From HGM12587 sp045128635 (GTDB taxonomy: Bacteria > Bacillota > Clostridia > Lachnospirales > Lachnospiraceae), in contig JBGVRS010000049.1 in NCBI GenBank assembly GCA_045128635.1, positions 1 through 32,684 on the forward strand: a stretch of DNA of 32,684 nucleotides, in the 5' to 3' direction. A model generated the notes under the pieces. That model was not told where the DNA came from, made no database searches, and worked only from the letters and a program-made list of their open reading frames with translations. How positions within the stretch are numbered: the first letter of the stretch is position 1; the number at the start of each line of letters is the position of its first letter. Below are positions 24,144 to 32,683 of the stretch, piece after piece. Position numbers and translations under genes: made by a program.

Positions 24144-26987
24144 ATGATTACACTGAAAATCAACAATCGAATTGTTGAAGTGGAAGAAGGCAGTACCATT
24201 TTACAGGCTGCAAAAAAACTTGGAATTTTCATTCCAACGTTCTGTTTTGATGATTTCGAGAGAATGCCAGCCAAACATTGCAGTAATTGCCATGAATATG
24301 GTGATTGCAAGATGTGTTCCTGCGAAGTAGAAGGCGAAGGAAGCCTGCTGACTGCATGTAACACAGAAGCAAAAGATGGCATGGTTGTGTGGACAGAATC
24401 ACCGGAAGTTAAGAAGGCTCGTGTGAACATCTTAAACCGTATGATTGCTACACATCCATTAGACTGTGTCAATTGTAAAAAACTGGGTTCCTGCAAATTA
24501 CAGAAATACTGTGAAATGTATGGCGTGAAAGACCCGGAATATGTAATCCCATATGAACAACGCGAAAAGGATTTATCCAACCGTTTCTATTTACAGGATC
24601 TGGATAAATGTATTCGTTGTGGAAAATGTGTGAGAACCTGCCGTGACCTGGTAGGTATCAACGCACTGAAAATGGTTCAGAAAGGAAATGTGGCATATGT
24701 AGTTCCAAACGGCGGAGACACCATGGCTGAAACAGCCTGTGTATCCTGCGGTAACTGCGTATCTGTATGTCCGGTAGGGGCACTGATGCCAAAATCCCAG
24801 CATGAATTTAGAGAATGGGAAGTTCAGAAGATTCAGACAACCTGTGCATACTGTGGTGTGGGATGTCAGATTGAATTTTCTGTAAAAGACGGAGTACTGG
24901 TAGATGCGAAACCAGCCAATGGTCCATCAAATCAGGGATTACTCTGCGTCAAAGGAAAATTTGCTTACGACTTTATTAACCATAAAGATCGTCTGAAAGT
25001 ACCAATGGTACGTAAGAACGGAGTACTTGTAGAATCTACTTGGGAGGAAGCACTGGGAATCGTTGCTGAGAAGATTTTAGAAGTAAAAGAAGAGTATGGT
25101 CCGGACGCAATTGCCGGCTTCTCATCCGCACGTACTGTCAATGAAGATAACTATTTATTCCAGAAATTCCTCCGCGCAGCTGTAGGCACCAACAATGTCG
25201 ATCACTGCGCTAGGCTCTGACATAGCTCCACAGTCGCCGGGCTTGCGACTACGTTAGGATCAGGAGCTATGACAAACTGCGTGACTGAGATTAAAGACGC
25301 AGACGTAATCTTCATTACGGGCTCTAACACATCTGAAGCACATCCTGTTATGGGTATGTATGTGCGTCAGGCAAAACAGATGGGCAAGAAAATTATTGTT
25401 GCCGATCCTGTCCGCATTCCACTTGCGGAAATCGCAGACATTTATCTGCAGATAAAACCAGGAACAAGTGTTGCACTTAGCAACGGTATGTTAAATATTA
25501 TCTTTGCAGAAGGTCTGGAAGATAAAGAATACATAGAAAAACATACAGAAGGTATTGAAGAACTCAGAGAGTTTGTAAAATGCTACACACCGGAAAAGAC
25601 AGAAGAAATTACCGGTGTTCCAAAAGAATTAATTATCGAAGCGGCTAGATTATATGCCAGAACACATCATTCCTACATTGCCTATGCGATGGGTATTACT
25701 CAGCATGTCAACGGTACAGATAACGTTATGAGTTTAAGCAACCTTGCGTTATGTACAGGAAACATTGGCAAGAAGGGAAGCGGTGTAAACCCACTTCGTG
25801 GACAGAACAACGTTCAGGGTGCCTGCGATATGGGTGCTCTGCCAACAGATTATCCTGGATACCAGAAGGTATTTGATCCGGCAGTTCAGGAAAAATTTGA
25901 AAAGGCATGGGGTGTCAAATTAAATCCTAATAAAGGTTATACCGTGACAGATACTATTCCAGCGATTCTGAATGATAGGGTAAAACTTTTATACATCATG
26001 GGTGAAAACCCGGCAGTTTCTGACCCGGATACAGCCCATGTAGAACACGCATTGGAAAAAGCATTCGTTGTTATGCAGGATATTTTCCTCAATGAAACAG
26101 CGAAGTTTGCAGACGTTGTATTCCCATCCACAGCATTTGCGGAAAAAGACGGTACATTCTCTAATACAGAACGTCGTGTACAGAGAGTACGTAAGATTGC
26201 AGCTGTGAAAGGTGAATGTCGTGATGACTGGTGGACACTGATGCAGATTATGAACCGTATCGGTTATCCATGTCACTATGACACAGTAGAAGACATTTTC
26301 AATGAACTTCGTACAGTAACTCCATCATACGCAGGAATTACTTATGAAAAGATCGAAAGAAATAACAATCAGGGCGTGCAGTGGCCATGTCCTACAGAAG
26401 ACCATCCGGGAACACCAATCCTTCACGTGAATGGACCAATCAGAAAAGGCGGCGTTGGACTCCTTAAGACTCTGGAATGGAAACCATCACCGGAAGCAGA
26501 TAATCCGGAATATCCAATTACCTTAACAACCTGTCGTATCCTGTATCACTATCATACAAGAACCCAGACTGACAGAACTCGTGCGGTACATTTTACAGCA
26601 CCAAGAAAATGGCTGGAAATGGGACAGAGCGATGCTATGGAAATGAAGATTTCCGAAGGTGAATGGGTAAGAATTGCTTCCCCAAGAGGAGAAACTTACG
26701 CAGAAGTTCGTATCGTAGATACACTGCAGCCGGGCGTTGTATGGATGCCATTCCACTACGCAGGCGGAGCAAATCTTTTAACTGACGCACATCATTTGGA
26801 TCCAATCAGTAAGATTCCTGGATACAAGCAGGTCGGCGTAAAGATTGAAAAGGTAAGTGCTGAAAAGGCAGCAGAATTAACTGCGGCAGCGAGGGCTGAT
26901 GAAATTGATTACTACTTAAATGAAGAACCGGAGAACATTCGTTACAAAGAAGATGCAGTGGAAGCACTTCTTAATGGGAACGAATAA
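24144..26987 (+). CDS. fdhF: Selenocysteine formate dehydrogenase with N-terminal ferredoxin module (947 aa, Sec359)
   Basis: One gene interrupted by an in-frame UGA at 25218-25220 that encodes Sec359. The context CARL-Sec-HSSTVAGL matches the FdhF active site (CARV-Sec-HGPSVAGL in E. coli). Start ATG follows AGGAGGG. Domains: [2Fe-2S] domain about 1-80 (C34, C55, C58, C72; extra C46xxC49), His-Cys3 cluster (H104, C108, C111, C117), two [4Fe-4S] (C156-C166, C199-C209), the molybdopterin-domain [4Fe-4S] (C234, C237, C241, C268 with K270), then the bis-MGD catalytic and dinucleotide-binding domains to the end. It interconverts formate and CO2 and passes electrons through its own Fe-S chain. No Tat signal, so cytoplasmic. 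hydA follows in 25 bases. Reading it as two broken genes would be wrong. Confidence 0.96.
25218..25271 (+). promoter_or_regulatory. UGA(Sec) codon and bacterial SECIS hairpin in fdhF
   Basis: Immediately after UGA (25218-25220), CATAGCTCC (25221-25229) pairs perfectly with GGAGCTATG (25263-25271). Inside it AGTCGC (25232-25237) pairs with GCGACT (25245-25250) around the loop CGGGCTT. This placement and two-stem shape fit a bacterial SECIS bound by SelB. The large asymmetric bulge on the 3' side (25251-25262) is notable. Confidence 0.9.
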
Positions 26988-27012
26988 CTCTGTACGAAAG
27001 GAATGAATGACT

Positions 27013-28776
27013 ATGTATGAAGTATATGGTGGCGTGCAGAAAGATGAAATCCGGTTGATTATTGATGGTAAGAAAATTGTTTGTCCACCGGACTATTCCA
27101 TCTTGGAAGCAGCAAAATCAGTGGGAATTGAAATCCCAACCTTATGTTATTTAAAAGGCTTAACACCAACCGGCGCATGCGGTGTTTGTGCAGTAGAAAT
27201 TGAAAGGGACGGCGGTAATGTAATCCGCCGTGCCTGCAGATATCGTGCAAAAGACGGTATGGTAGTTTATACCAATACACCTGCAGTTCGTGCTTACAGA
27301 GAAGAACGAATCCGCGAAATCTTAGATAAGCATCCAAACGACTGTCTGACTTGTCCAAAGACAAACGGACACTGTCAGCTGCAGGAAGTTACACACCTTT
27401 TTGACATCAATCCACCGGTACGTAATGTTCCGGCTCGAGGTCTGGATGATTCCAGTCCGGCCATGATTCGTGATATGGATAAATGTATCGCTTGTGGCAG
27501 ATGTGTCAATGTATGTAACGACGTTCAGAAAATCGGTATCTATGAAATGAAATATGATCCGGTGACTGGTGATCGTTACGTGAACACCAAGAAGGGTGTG
27601 AAATTATCCGAAACAGATTGTATCAACTGCGGTCAGTGTGCAAAGGTCTGCCCGGTTGCTGCGATTACAGAAAAAGGAAGCATTCGTAAAGTCATGGATG
27701 CTTTAGATGATCCAAAGACAACCGTTGTATGGCAGATGGCTCCTGCAATTCAGAATACGCTGGGAGAAGAATTTGGTCTTCCGGCAGGAACTGATGTGAC
27801 AAAGAAAATCGCTTCCGCTATGAAGAGACTTGGCGGTTATGCCTATACAACAGACTTTAGTGCCGATCTTACGATTATGGAAGAAGGCACAGAATTTATC
27901 GGTCGTGTGACAAATGGTGGAGTCCTTCCAATGATGACTTCCTGCTGTCCGGGCTGGATCAAATACATGGAATACAATTATCCGGATCAGTTAGATCATT
28001 TATCATCTTGTAAGTCACCACAGCAGATGTTTGGTGCATTGGTGAAAAATTATCTGCCTGGAAAGATTGATGTTCCTGCAAAAGATATTTTCTGTGTATC
28101 CATCATGCCATGTGTAGCGAAAAAATACGAAATGGCAAGACCGGAAATGGAAAGTGAAAACGGACGTGACGTGGATGCAGTGCTTACCACAAGAGAAGCA
28201 GCAAGATTGTTCCGTTTGAAAAATATTGACCTTGCAAAACTTCCTGACGAAGAATTCGATTCCTTTATGGGTGAAGGCACAGGCGCAGCCCGTATCTTTG
28301 GAACAACCGGCGGTGTTATGGAAGCGGCAATCCGTACCGTAGCATGGAAATTGACTGGTGGCGAAATGGATAACATTGATTATGAAGCTGCCAGAGGATA
28401 TAAAGGTGTCAAGGAAGCGACATTAAATATAGGTGGACTGGAAGTTAAAGTTGCAATCGTAAACGGCATTAAGAATGCAAAAGCTGTCATGGATGATGTG
28501 CGTGCGGGTAAATCTCCATATCATTTCATCGAAGTGATGGCATGTCCTGGCGGATGCTTAAATGGCGGTGGTGCACCACTCTTGAAGAATCCTGCTAAGG
28601 TAGCAGAACGTATGAAAAAAATGTACGAAAGCGATGCAAAAAATCCGGTTCGAAGATCTCACGAGAACAAAGAAGTAGAAATGCTTTATCAGGATTTCTT
28701 AAAAGAACCATGTGGTCATGTATCACACCATCTGCTGCATACCCATTATGTGGATCGCAGCGGTGAAGTAAAATAA
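27013..28776 (+). CDS. hydA: [FeFe] hydrogenase, group A, monomeric, ferredoxin-type (copy 1)
   Basis: 587 residues from ATG 27013; ATG 27007 is possible, but the later start matches the paralog (MYEVYGG) and gives equal lengths. Domains: [2Fe-2S] (C45, C56, C59, C75), His-Cys3 (HPNDCLTCPKTNGHC), two [4Fe-4S] (CIACGRCVNVC, CINCGQCAKVC), then the H-cluster domain with TSCCPGW (C311, C312), MPCVAKK (C367) and ACPGGC (C511, C515), and a C-terminal small-subunit-like tail. All H-cluster ligands and the proton-relay Cys are present, so it should be active. It makes or uses H2 in the cytoplasm. The maturases HydEFG are not in the window. Confidence 0.95.
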   Translation: MYEVYGGVQKDEIRLIIDGKKIVCPPDYSILEAAKSVGIEIPTLCYLKGLTPTGACGVCAVEIERDGGNVIRRACRYRAKDGMVVYTNTPAVRAYREERIREILDKHPNDCLTCPKTNGHCQLQEVTHLFDINPPVRNVPARGLDDSSPAMIRDMDKCIACGRCVNVCNDVQKIGIYEMKYDPVTGDRYVNTKKGVKLSETDCINCGQCAKVCPVAAITEKGSIRKVMDALDDPKTTVVWQMAPAIQNTLGEEFGLPAGTDVTKKIASAMKRLGGYAYTTDFSADLTIMEEGTEFIGRVTNGGVLPMMTSCCPGWIKYMEYNYPDQLDHLSSCKSPQQMFGALVKNYLPGKIDVPAKDIFCVSIMPCVAKKYEMARPEMESENGRDVDAVLTTREAARLFRLKNIDLAKLPDEEFDSFMGEGTGAARIFGTTGGVMEAAIRTVAWKLTGGEMDNIDYEAARGYKGVKEATLNIGGLEVKVAIVNGIKNAKAVMDDVRAGKSPYHFIEVMACPGGCLNGGGAPLLKNPAKVAERMKKMYESDAKNPVRRSHENKEVEMLYQDFLKEPCGHVSHHLLHTHYVDRSGEVK

Positions 28777-28809
28777 ACAATGATGATTAGATAAAGGGGG
28801 ACGTTTCTC

Positions 28810-30573
28810 ATGTATGAAGTATATGGCGGATTATTAAAAGAAGATATCGTCTGTACAATTAATGGAAAGAAAGTATGCTGTCCACCGGAATCCACAATCT
28901 TAGAAGCAGCAAGAGGTGCCGGAATTGATATTCCAACTCTCTGTTACTTAAAAGGTCTGACACCAACAGGTGCTTGTGGAATCTGTGCAGTTGAAATCGA
29001 AGAAGATGGAGAACGTATTATCAGAAGATCCTGCCGTGTTCGTGCAAAAGACGGTATGGTAATTCACACAAATACACCAGCGGTAATTGAATTTAGAAAG
29101 AATCAGTTAAGAGAAATCTTAAAGAAACATCCAAATGACTGTTTAACATGCAGCAAAACAGGCGGAAACTGCCAGTTACAGATTGTTTCCCAGATTTTAC
29201 AGGAAAATCCTGTAGACCGTGTGATTCCAAAACGTGGTTTAGACGATTCCAGCCCGGCAATGGTTCGTGATATGGATAAATGTATTGCTTGCGGACGTTG
29301 TGTGACTGTATGTAACGAAGTACAGAAAATCGGAATTTACGAAATGAAATTCGATGAAGCAACAGGCGATCGTTACGTAAATACAAAGAAAAATGTGGGT
29401 CTTTCAGCAACTGCATGTATCAACTGTGGACAGTGTGTAAAGGTATGTCCGGTTGGTGCATTATCAGAAAAAGACGGTATCCATAAAGCAATGGCAGCAT
29501 TAGATGATCCTGAAACAACTGTTGTATGGCAGATGGCTCCTGCAATCCAGAATACATTGGGTGAAGAATTCTGTATGGAACCAGGTACTGATGTAACAGG
29601 TAAGATTGCTGCAGCTATGAAGAGATTAGGCGGTTATGCTTATACTACAGATTTCTCTGCAGACCTTACGATCATGGAAGAAGGAACCGAATTCATCGAT
29701 CGTGTTACAAACGGCGGAGTTCTTCCAATGATGACATCCTGCTGTCCAGGATGGATCAAATATATGGAATATAATTATCCGGATCAGTTAGACCACTTAT
29801 CATCCTGCAAGTCTCCACAGCAGATGTTTGGAGCTCTTGTTAAGAACTTCTTACCGGAAAAGATTGGTGTGCCGGCAGAAAAGATTACTCAGATTTCTAT
29901 CATGCCATGTGTGGCTAAAAAATACGAACATAACAGACCGGAAATGGAAAGCGAAAAAGGACGTGACGTAGATATCGTTCTGACTACAAGAGAAGCAGCG
30001 AAATTATTCAAGCTTCGCGGTATCAACTTAGCAACCATCCAGCCAGACTCCTTTGATGATTTCATGGGAGAAGGAACAGGTGCAGCACGTATTTTTGGTA
30101 CAACCGGTGGTGTTATGGAGGCAGCGCTTCGTACAGTTGTATGGAAGCTGACTGGCGGTAAAGTAGACCAGATTGACTATCATGCGGCTCGTGGATACAG
30201 AGGTGTAAAAGAAGCTTCTGTGTGGATTGGTGACTTGGAAGTAAAAGTTGCCATCGTAAACGGTATTGGTAACGTGAAAGCTGTGATGGAAGATGTCCGT
30301 GCAGGAAAATCTCCATATCATTTCATCGAAGTGATGGCATGTCCAGGCGGCTGCTTAAACGGTGGTGGAGCTCCACTTCTTTCCGAACCTGTACAGGTAG
30401 CAGACCGTATGAACAAAATGTACGAAAGCGATGAAAAGAACCCAATCAGAAGATCTCATGAAAATGAACAGGTTCAGAAGCTTTACGAAGAATACTTAAA
30501 AGAACCATGTGGACACATTTCTCATCATTTACTGCATACCCATTATGTGGATCGTAGCGGTGAAGTGAAATAA
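28810..30573 (+). CDS. hydA: [FeFe] hydrogenase, group A, monomeric, ferredoxin-type (copy 2)
   Basis: 587 residues, same domain order and motifs as copy 1: [2Fe-2S], HPNDCLTCSKTGGNC, CIACGRCVTVC, CINCGQCVKVC, TSCCPGW, MPCVAKKYE and ACPGGC. It is a tandem duplicate, with long identical protein stretches and the same tail (HTHYVDRSGEVK). The differences cluster in the N-terminal linker (IVSQILQENPVDRVIPKRG) and in surface segments such as residues 260-270. A GGGGGA lies about 12 bases before ATG 28810, 33 bases after copy 1 stops. Complete ligands suggest both copies work, perhaps with different partners or catalytic bias; that is inference. Confidence 0.95.
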   Translation: MYEVYGGLLKEDIVCTINGKKVCCPPESTILEAARGAGIDIPTLCYLKGLTPTGACGICAVEIEEDGERIIRRSCRVRAKDGMVIHTNTPAVIEFRKNQLREILKKHPNDCLTCSKTGGNCQLQIVSQILQENPVDRVIPKRGLDDSSPAMVRDMDKCIACGRCVTVCNEVQKIGIYEMKFDEATGDRYVNTKKNVGLSATACINCGQCVKVCPVGALSEKDGIHKAMAALDDPETTVVWQMAPAIQNTLGEEFCMEPGTDVTGKIAAAMKRLGGYAYTTDFSADLTIMEEGTEFIDRVTNGGVLPMMTSCCPGWIKYMEYNYPDQLDHLSSCKSPQQMFGALVKNFLPEKIGVPAEKITQISIMPCVAKKYEHNRPEMESEKGRDVDIVLTTREAAKLFKLRGINLATIQPDSFDDFMGEGTGAARIFGTTGGVMEAALRTVVWKLTGGKVDQIDYHAARGYRGVKEASVWIGDLEVKVAIVNGIGNVKAVMEDVRAGKSPYHFIEVMACPGGCLNGGGAPLLSEPVQVADRMNKMYESDEKNPIRRSHENEQVQKLYEEYLKEPCGHISHHLLHTHYVDRSGEVK

Positions 30574-30597
30574 TTCCTGGAAAGGCAAGGTGAAAGT

Positions 30598-30768
30598 ATG
30601 GCTTTTCTAATTACTGAACGTTGCGTTAAATGCGGCGCATGTGAATCCGAATGTCCAAATATGGCAATCGTTGAGGAAGAAAAGAAATTCAGCATTGATT
30701 ATAAGAAATGCTTACAGTGCGGTAACTGCATTGATGTGTGCCCGAATAAGGCAATTGATGAGTTATAA
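30598..30768 (+). CDS. 2[4Fe-4S] ferredoxin (56 aa)
   Basis: Small gene starting MAFLITERCVKCGACESEC, 24 bases after hydA copy 2, behind AAAGGCAAGG. Two [4Fe-4S] motifs, CVKCGACESECP and CLQCGNCIDVCP, with the length and layout of clostridial-type ferredoxins, though somewhat diverged (YfhL-like spacing of the first motif is not seen). As last gene of fdhF-hydA-hydA it is the likely soluble electron carrier among formate dehydrogenase, hydrogenase and ferredoxin-reducing enzymes such as IorAB. A terminator follows 14 bases after its stop. Confidence 0.92.
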   Translation: MAFLITERCVKCGACESECPNMAIVEEEKKFSIDYKKCLQCGNCIDVCPNKAIDEL

Positions 30769-30782
30769 GTAAAATGAAGAAG

Positions 30783-30818
30783 CCCCCTCACAGAAGTAAT
30801 CTGTGAGGGGGTATTTTT
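30783..30818 (+). terminator. Strong terminator of the fdhF-hydA-hydA-ferredoxin operon
   Basis: CCCCCTCACAGA (30783-30794), loop AGTAA, TCTGTGAGGGGG (30800-30811): 12 perfect pairs, followed by TATTTTT. The group II intron begins about 5 bases after it. Confidence 0.95.
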
Positions 30819-31308
30819 AGTTTGCGCGCCATGGGCGCGCTCTAACGGGTGAAAGTCCCGAACACGCCCAGATAGTGGGAAGTGTATAGCCGAACAGCAA
30901 GGGTGTCCATCGTGAGGTGGAATCTGAAGGAAGCTGTAAGCAAACCTCTGGTCCGACGGACAGAAATCACATATAAGGCTAGGTTACGAGAGATAAGTTG
31001 GCTAGAAGCAACGAAGTCTAATAACTATCACATTTGTAGTAGCAGAGTAAATGTGGCGGATATATGGAGGGAAAGAGCGTGCACCTTAAGCGTGGAGGTC
31101 TCACAGAGGTTTCATTAGCCTAGTAACAACGAACTGTGAGAAGTCAGCAGAGCCCATAGTAGTGAAGAAGTTTCTGTAATGGAAATGGAGCAAAGGGGCG
31201 AACAATCAATTGGTTTTAGTAGAGTCTCGATTGCAGGAAAGACAACATTTGCCGTAATCAATCGGGTAAAAGGTGGTTAATTCGAGCGAGACGGAAAGGA
31301 ACGAACGC

Positions 31309-32592
31309 ATGGACACAAGTAGTCTAATGGAGCAGATATTAAGTAAAGACAATCTCAACACGGCATATCTGCAAGTCATACGCAACAAAGGTGCAGAGGG
31401 AGTGGACGGAATGAAGTACACAGAACTCAAGGAGCATCTTGAAAAGAACGGCGAAAACATCAAGGAACAGTTGAGGACGAGAAAGTATAAACCTCAACCA
31501 GTACGCAGAGTGGAGATACCAAAGCCGGACGGTGGTGTCAGAAACCTGGGAGTACCAACAGTAACAGACCGATTTGTACAACAAGCCATAGCACAGGTGC
31601 TAACACCAATCTATGAGAAACAGTTCCATGAACACAGTTATGGATTTAGACCGAATAGGTGTGCACAACAGGCAATCATCACAGCACTAGACATGATGAA
31701 TGACGGCTATGATTGGATTGTAGACATTGACTTAGAGAAGTTCTTCGACACAGTGAACCATGACAAACTGATGACCTTAATCGGTAAAACAATCAAGGAC
31801 GGAGATGTAATCTCAATCATTAGAAAGTTTCTTGTTAGTGGAATTATGGTAGATGACGAATACAAGGAATCCGTGATAGGAACACCACAAGGTGGAAACT
31901 TATCGCCCCTTCTCGCAAATATCATGCTGAATGAACTGGACAAGGAAATGGAACAAAGAGGACTGAACTTTGTAAGATACGCAGACGATTGTATCATTAT
32001 GGTCGGAAGTGAAATGTCGGCAAAGAGAGTGATGAGAAACCTCACGAAGTTTATTGAAGAGAAACTGGGACTCAAGGTAAATATGACAAAGAGTAAGGTG
32101 GACAGACCAAGCGGTCTTAAGTACCTCGGATTTGGATTTTACTTTGATGCAAGAGCGCACCAGTTTAAGGCAAAACCACACGCAAGGTCAGTAGAGAAGT
32201 TCAAAGCAAGAATGAAACAACTCACAAGCAGAAGTTGGGGAGTAAGTAATTCTTATAAGGTGCAGAAACTTAATGAACTTATCAGAGGGTGGATAAACTA
32301 CTTCAAGATTAGTAGCATGAAGACACTCTGTAGAGAAATGGATGCAAGAATCCGATATAGGCTTCGTATGTGTATTTGGAAACAATGGAAAACACCACAA
32401 AACAGAGCAAAGAACTTGATAAAACTTGGCGTGAACAAGAGATTAGCGTGGTCAATGGCTTACTATGGAGCTCATATAGCGCGAGTATGCCACGGTGGAG
32501 CCATGCATAACGCTATTACAAAAGAGAGACTAACCCAATTTGGATTAGTCTCCATGTTAGATTACTACACTGAAAGGTGTGTTACTTGTTAA
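31309..32592 (+). CDS. ltrA: Group II intron reverse transcriptase/maturase
   Basis: 427 residues from ATG 31309, with GAAAGGA 10 bases upstream; an in-frame GTG at 31273 would add 12 residues and lacks an RBS. RT blocks in order: GAEGVDGM, VRRVEIPKPDGGVRNLG, SYGFRPNRCAQQAI, DIDLEKFFDTVNHD, GTPQGGNLSPLLANIML and FVRYADDCII with the catalytic YADD. The X/maturase domain follows (GWINYFKI). There is no HNH endonuclease domain at the C-terminus (ends YYTERCVTC), as in IIC and some other bacterial classes. It splices the intron and copies it into DNA targets. Codon use differs from the neighbouring core genes (frequent ACA, GGA, AGA), suggesting separate origin. Confidence 0.93.
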   Translation: MDTSSLMEQILSKDNLNTAYLQVIRNKGAEGVDGMKYTELKEHLEKNGENIKEQLRTRKYKPQPVRRVEIPKPDGGVRNLGVPTVTDRFVQQAIAQVLTPIYEKQFHEHSYGFRPNRCAQQAIITALDMMNDGYDWIVDIDLEKFFDTVNHDKLMTLIGKTIKDGDVISIIRKFLVSGIMVDDEYKESVIGTPQGGNLSPLLANIMLNELDKEMEQRGLNFVRYADDCIIMVGSEMSAKRVMRNLTKFIEEKLGLKVNMTKSKVDRPSGLKYLGFGFYFDARAHQFKAKPHARSVEKFKARMKQLTSRSWGVSNSYKVQKLNELIRGWINYFKISSMKTLCREMDARIRYRLRMCIWKQWKTPQNRAKNLIKLGVNKRLAWSMAYYGAHIARVCHGGAMHNAITKERLTQFGLVSMLDYYTERCVTC

Positions 32593-32601
32593 GTTGATTG
32601 A

Positions 32602-32683
32602 ACCGCCGTGTACCGAACGGTACGCACGGTGGTGTGAGAGGTCGAAAATTTCTCCTAATCGGAGGAATTTTCTCCTACTCGAT
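32602..32683 (+). ncRNA. Intron domains V and VI with bulged branch-point A
   Basis: Domain V: ACCGCCGTG (32602-32610) with CACGGTGGT (32625-32633), upper stem TACC/GGTA capped by GAAC, and the 2-base bulge CG (32623-32624). Domain VI: GAGAGG (32636-32641) pairs with CCT-A-CTC (32674-32680), leaving A32677 bulged as the branch point, over an inner stem GAAAATTTCTCC / GGAGGAATTTTC. The intron probably ends GAT at 32683. Confidence 0.88.

Larger units (their letters stand above)
30824..32683 (+). mobile_element. Group II intron with reverse transcriptase, inserted behind a terminator
   Basis: The 5' end is placed at GCGCGCCATGGGCGCGC, followed by the domain I signature CTAACGGGTGAAAGTCCCG, GCAAGGGTGTCC and GAATCTGAAGGAAGCTG. 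Domain IV contains the RT gene. Domains V and VI close it at 32602-32683. Position 1-5 reads GCGCG instead of the usual GUGYG, so the exact boundary could be up to 4 bases further left. It sits within a few bases of the upstream terminator, the habitual target of group IIC introns; the subgroup is not proven. The region 30769-31308 before the RT holds only intron RNA domains I-III; the 78-codon frame at 30882-31118 is not a gene. Confidence 0.88.

Noticed and set aside
25218..25220. Stop codon splitting the formate dehydrogenase into two genes (a pseudogene)
   Set aside because: UGA sits exactly at the catalytic Sec position, both halves are in the same frame, a SECIS-like hairpin follows, and selA and selB are next door.
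27013..30573. Electron-bifurcating NAD-linked hydrogenase (HydABC)
   Set aside because: No NuoE- or NuoF-like subunit genes accompany the two HydA genes here; the NuoG-like N-terminal module alone does not show NAD coupling.
30882..31118. 78-codon open frame as a protein gene
   Set aside because: It lies wholly within structured domains I-III of the group II intron and has no RBS or recognisable protein features.
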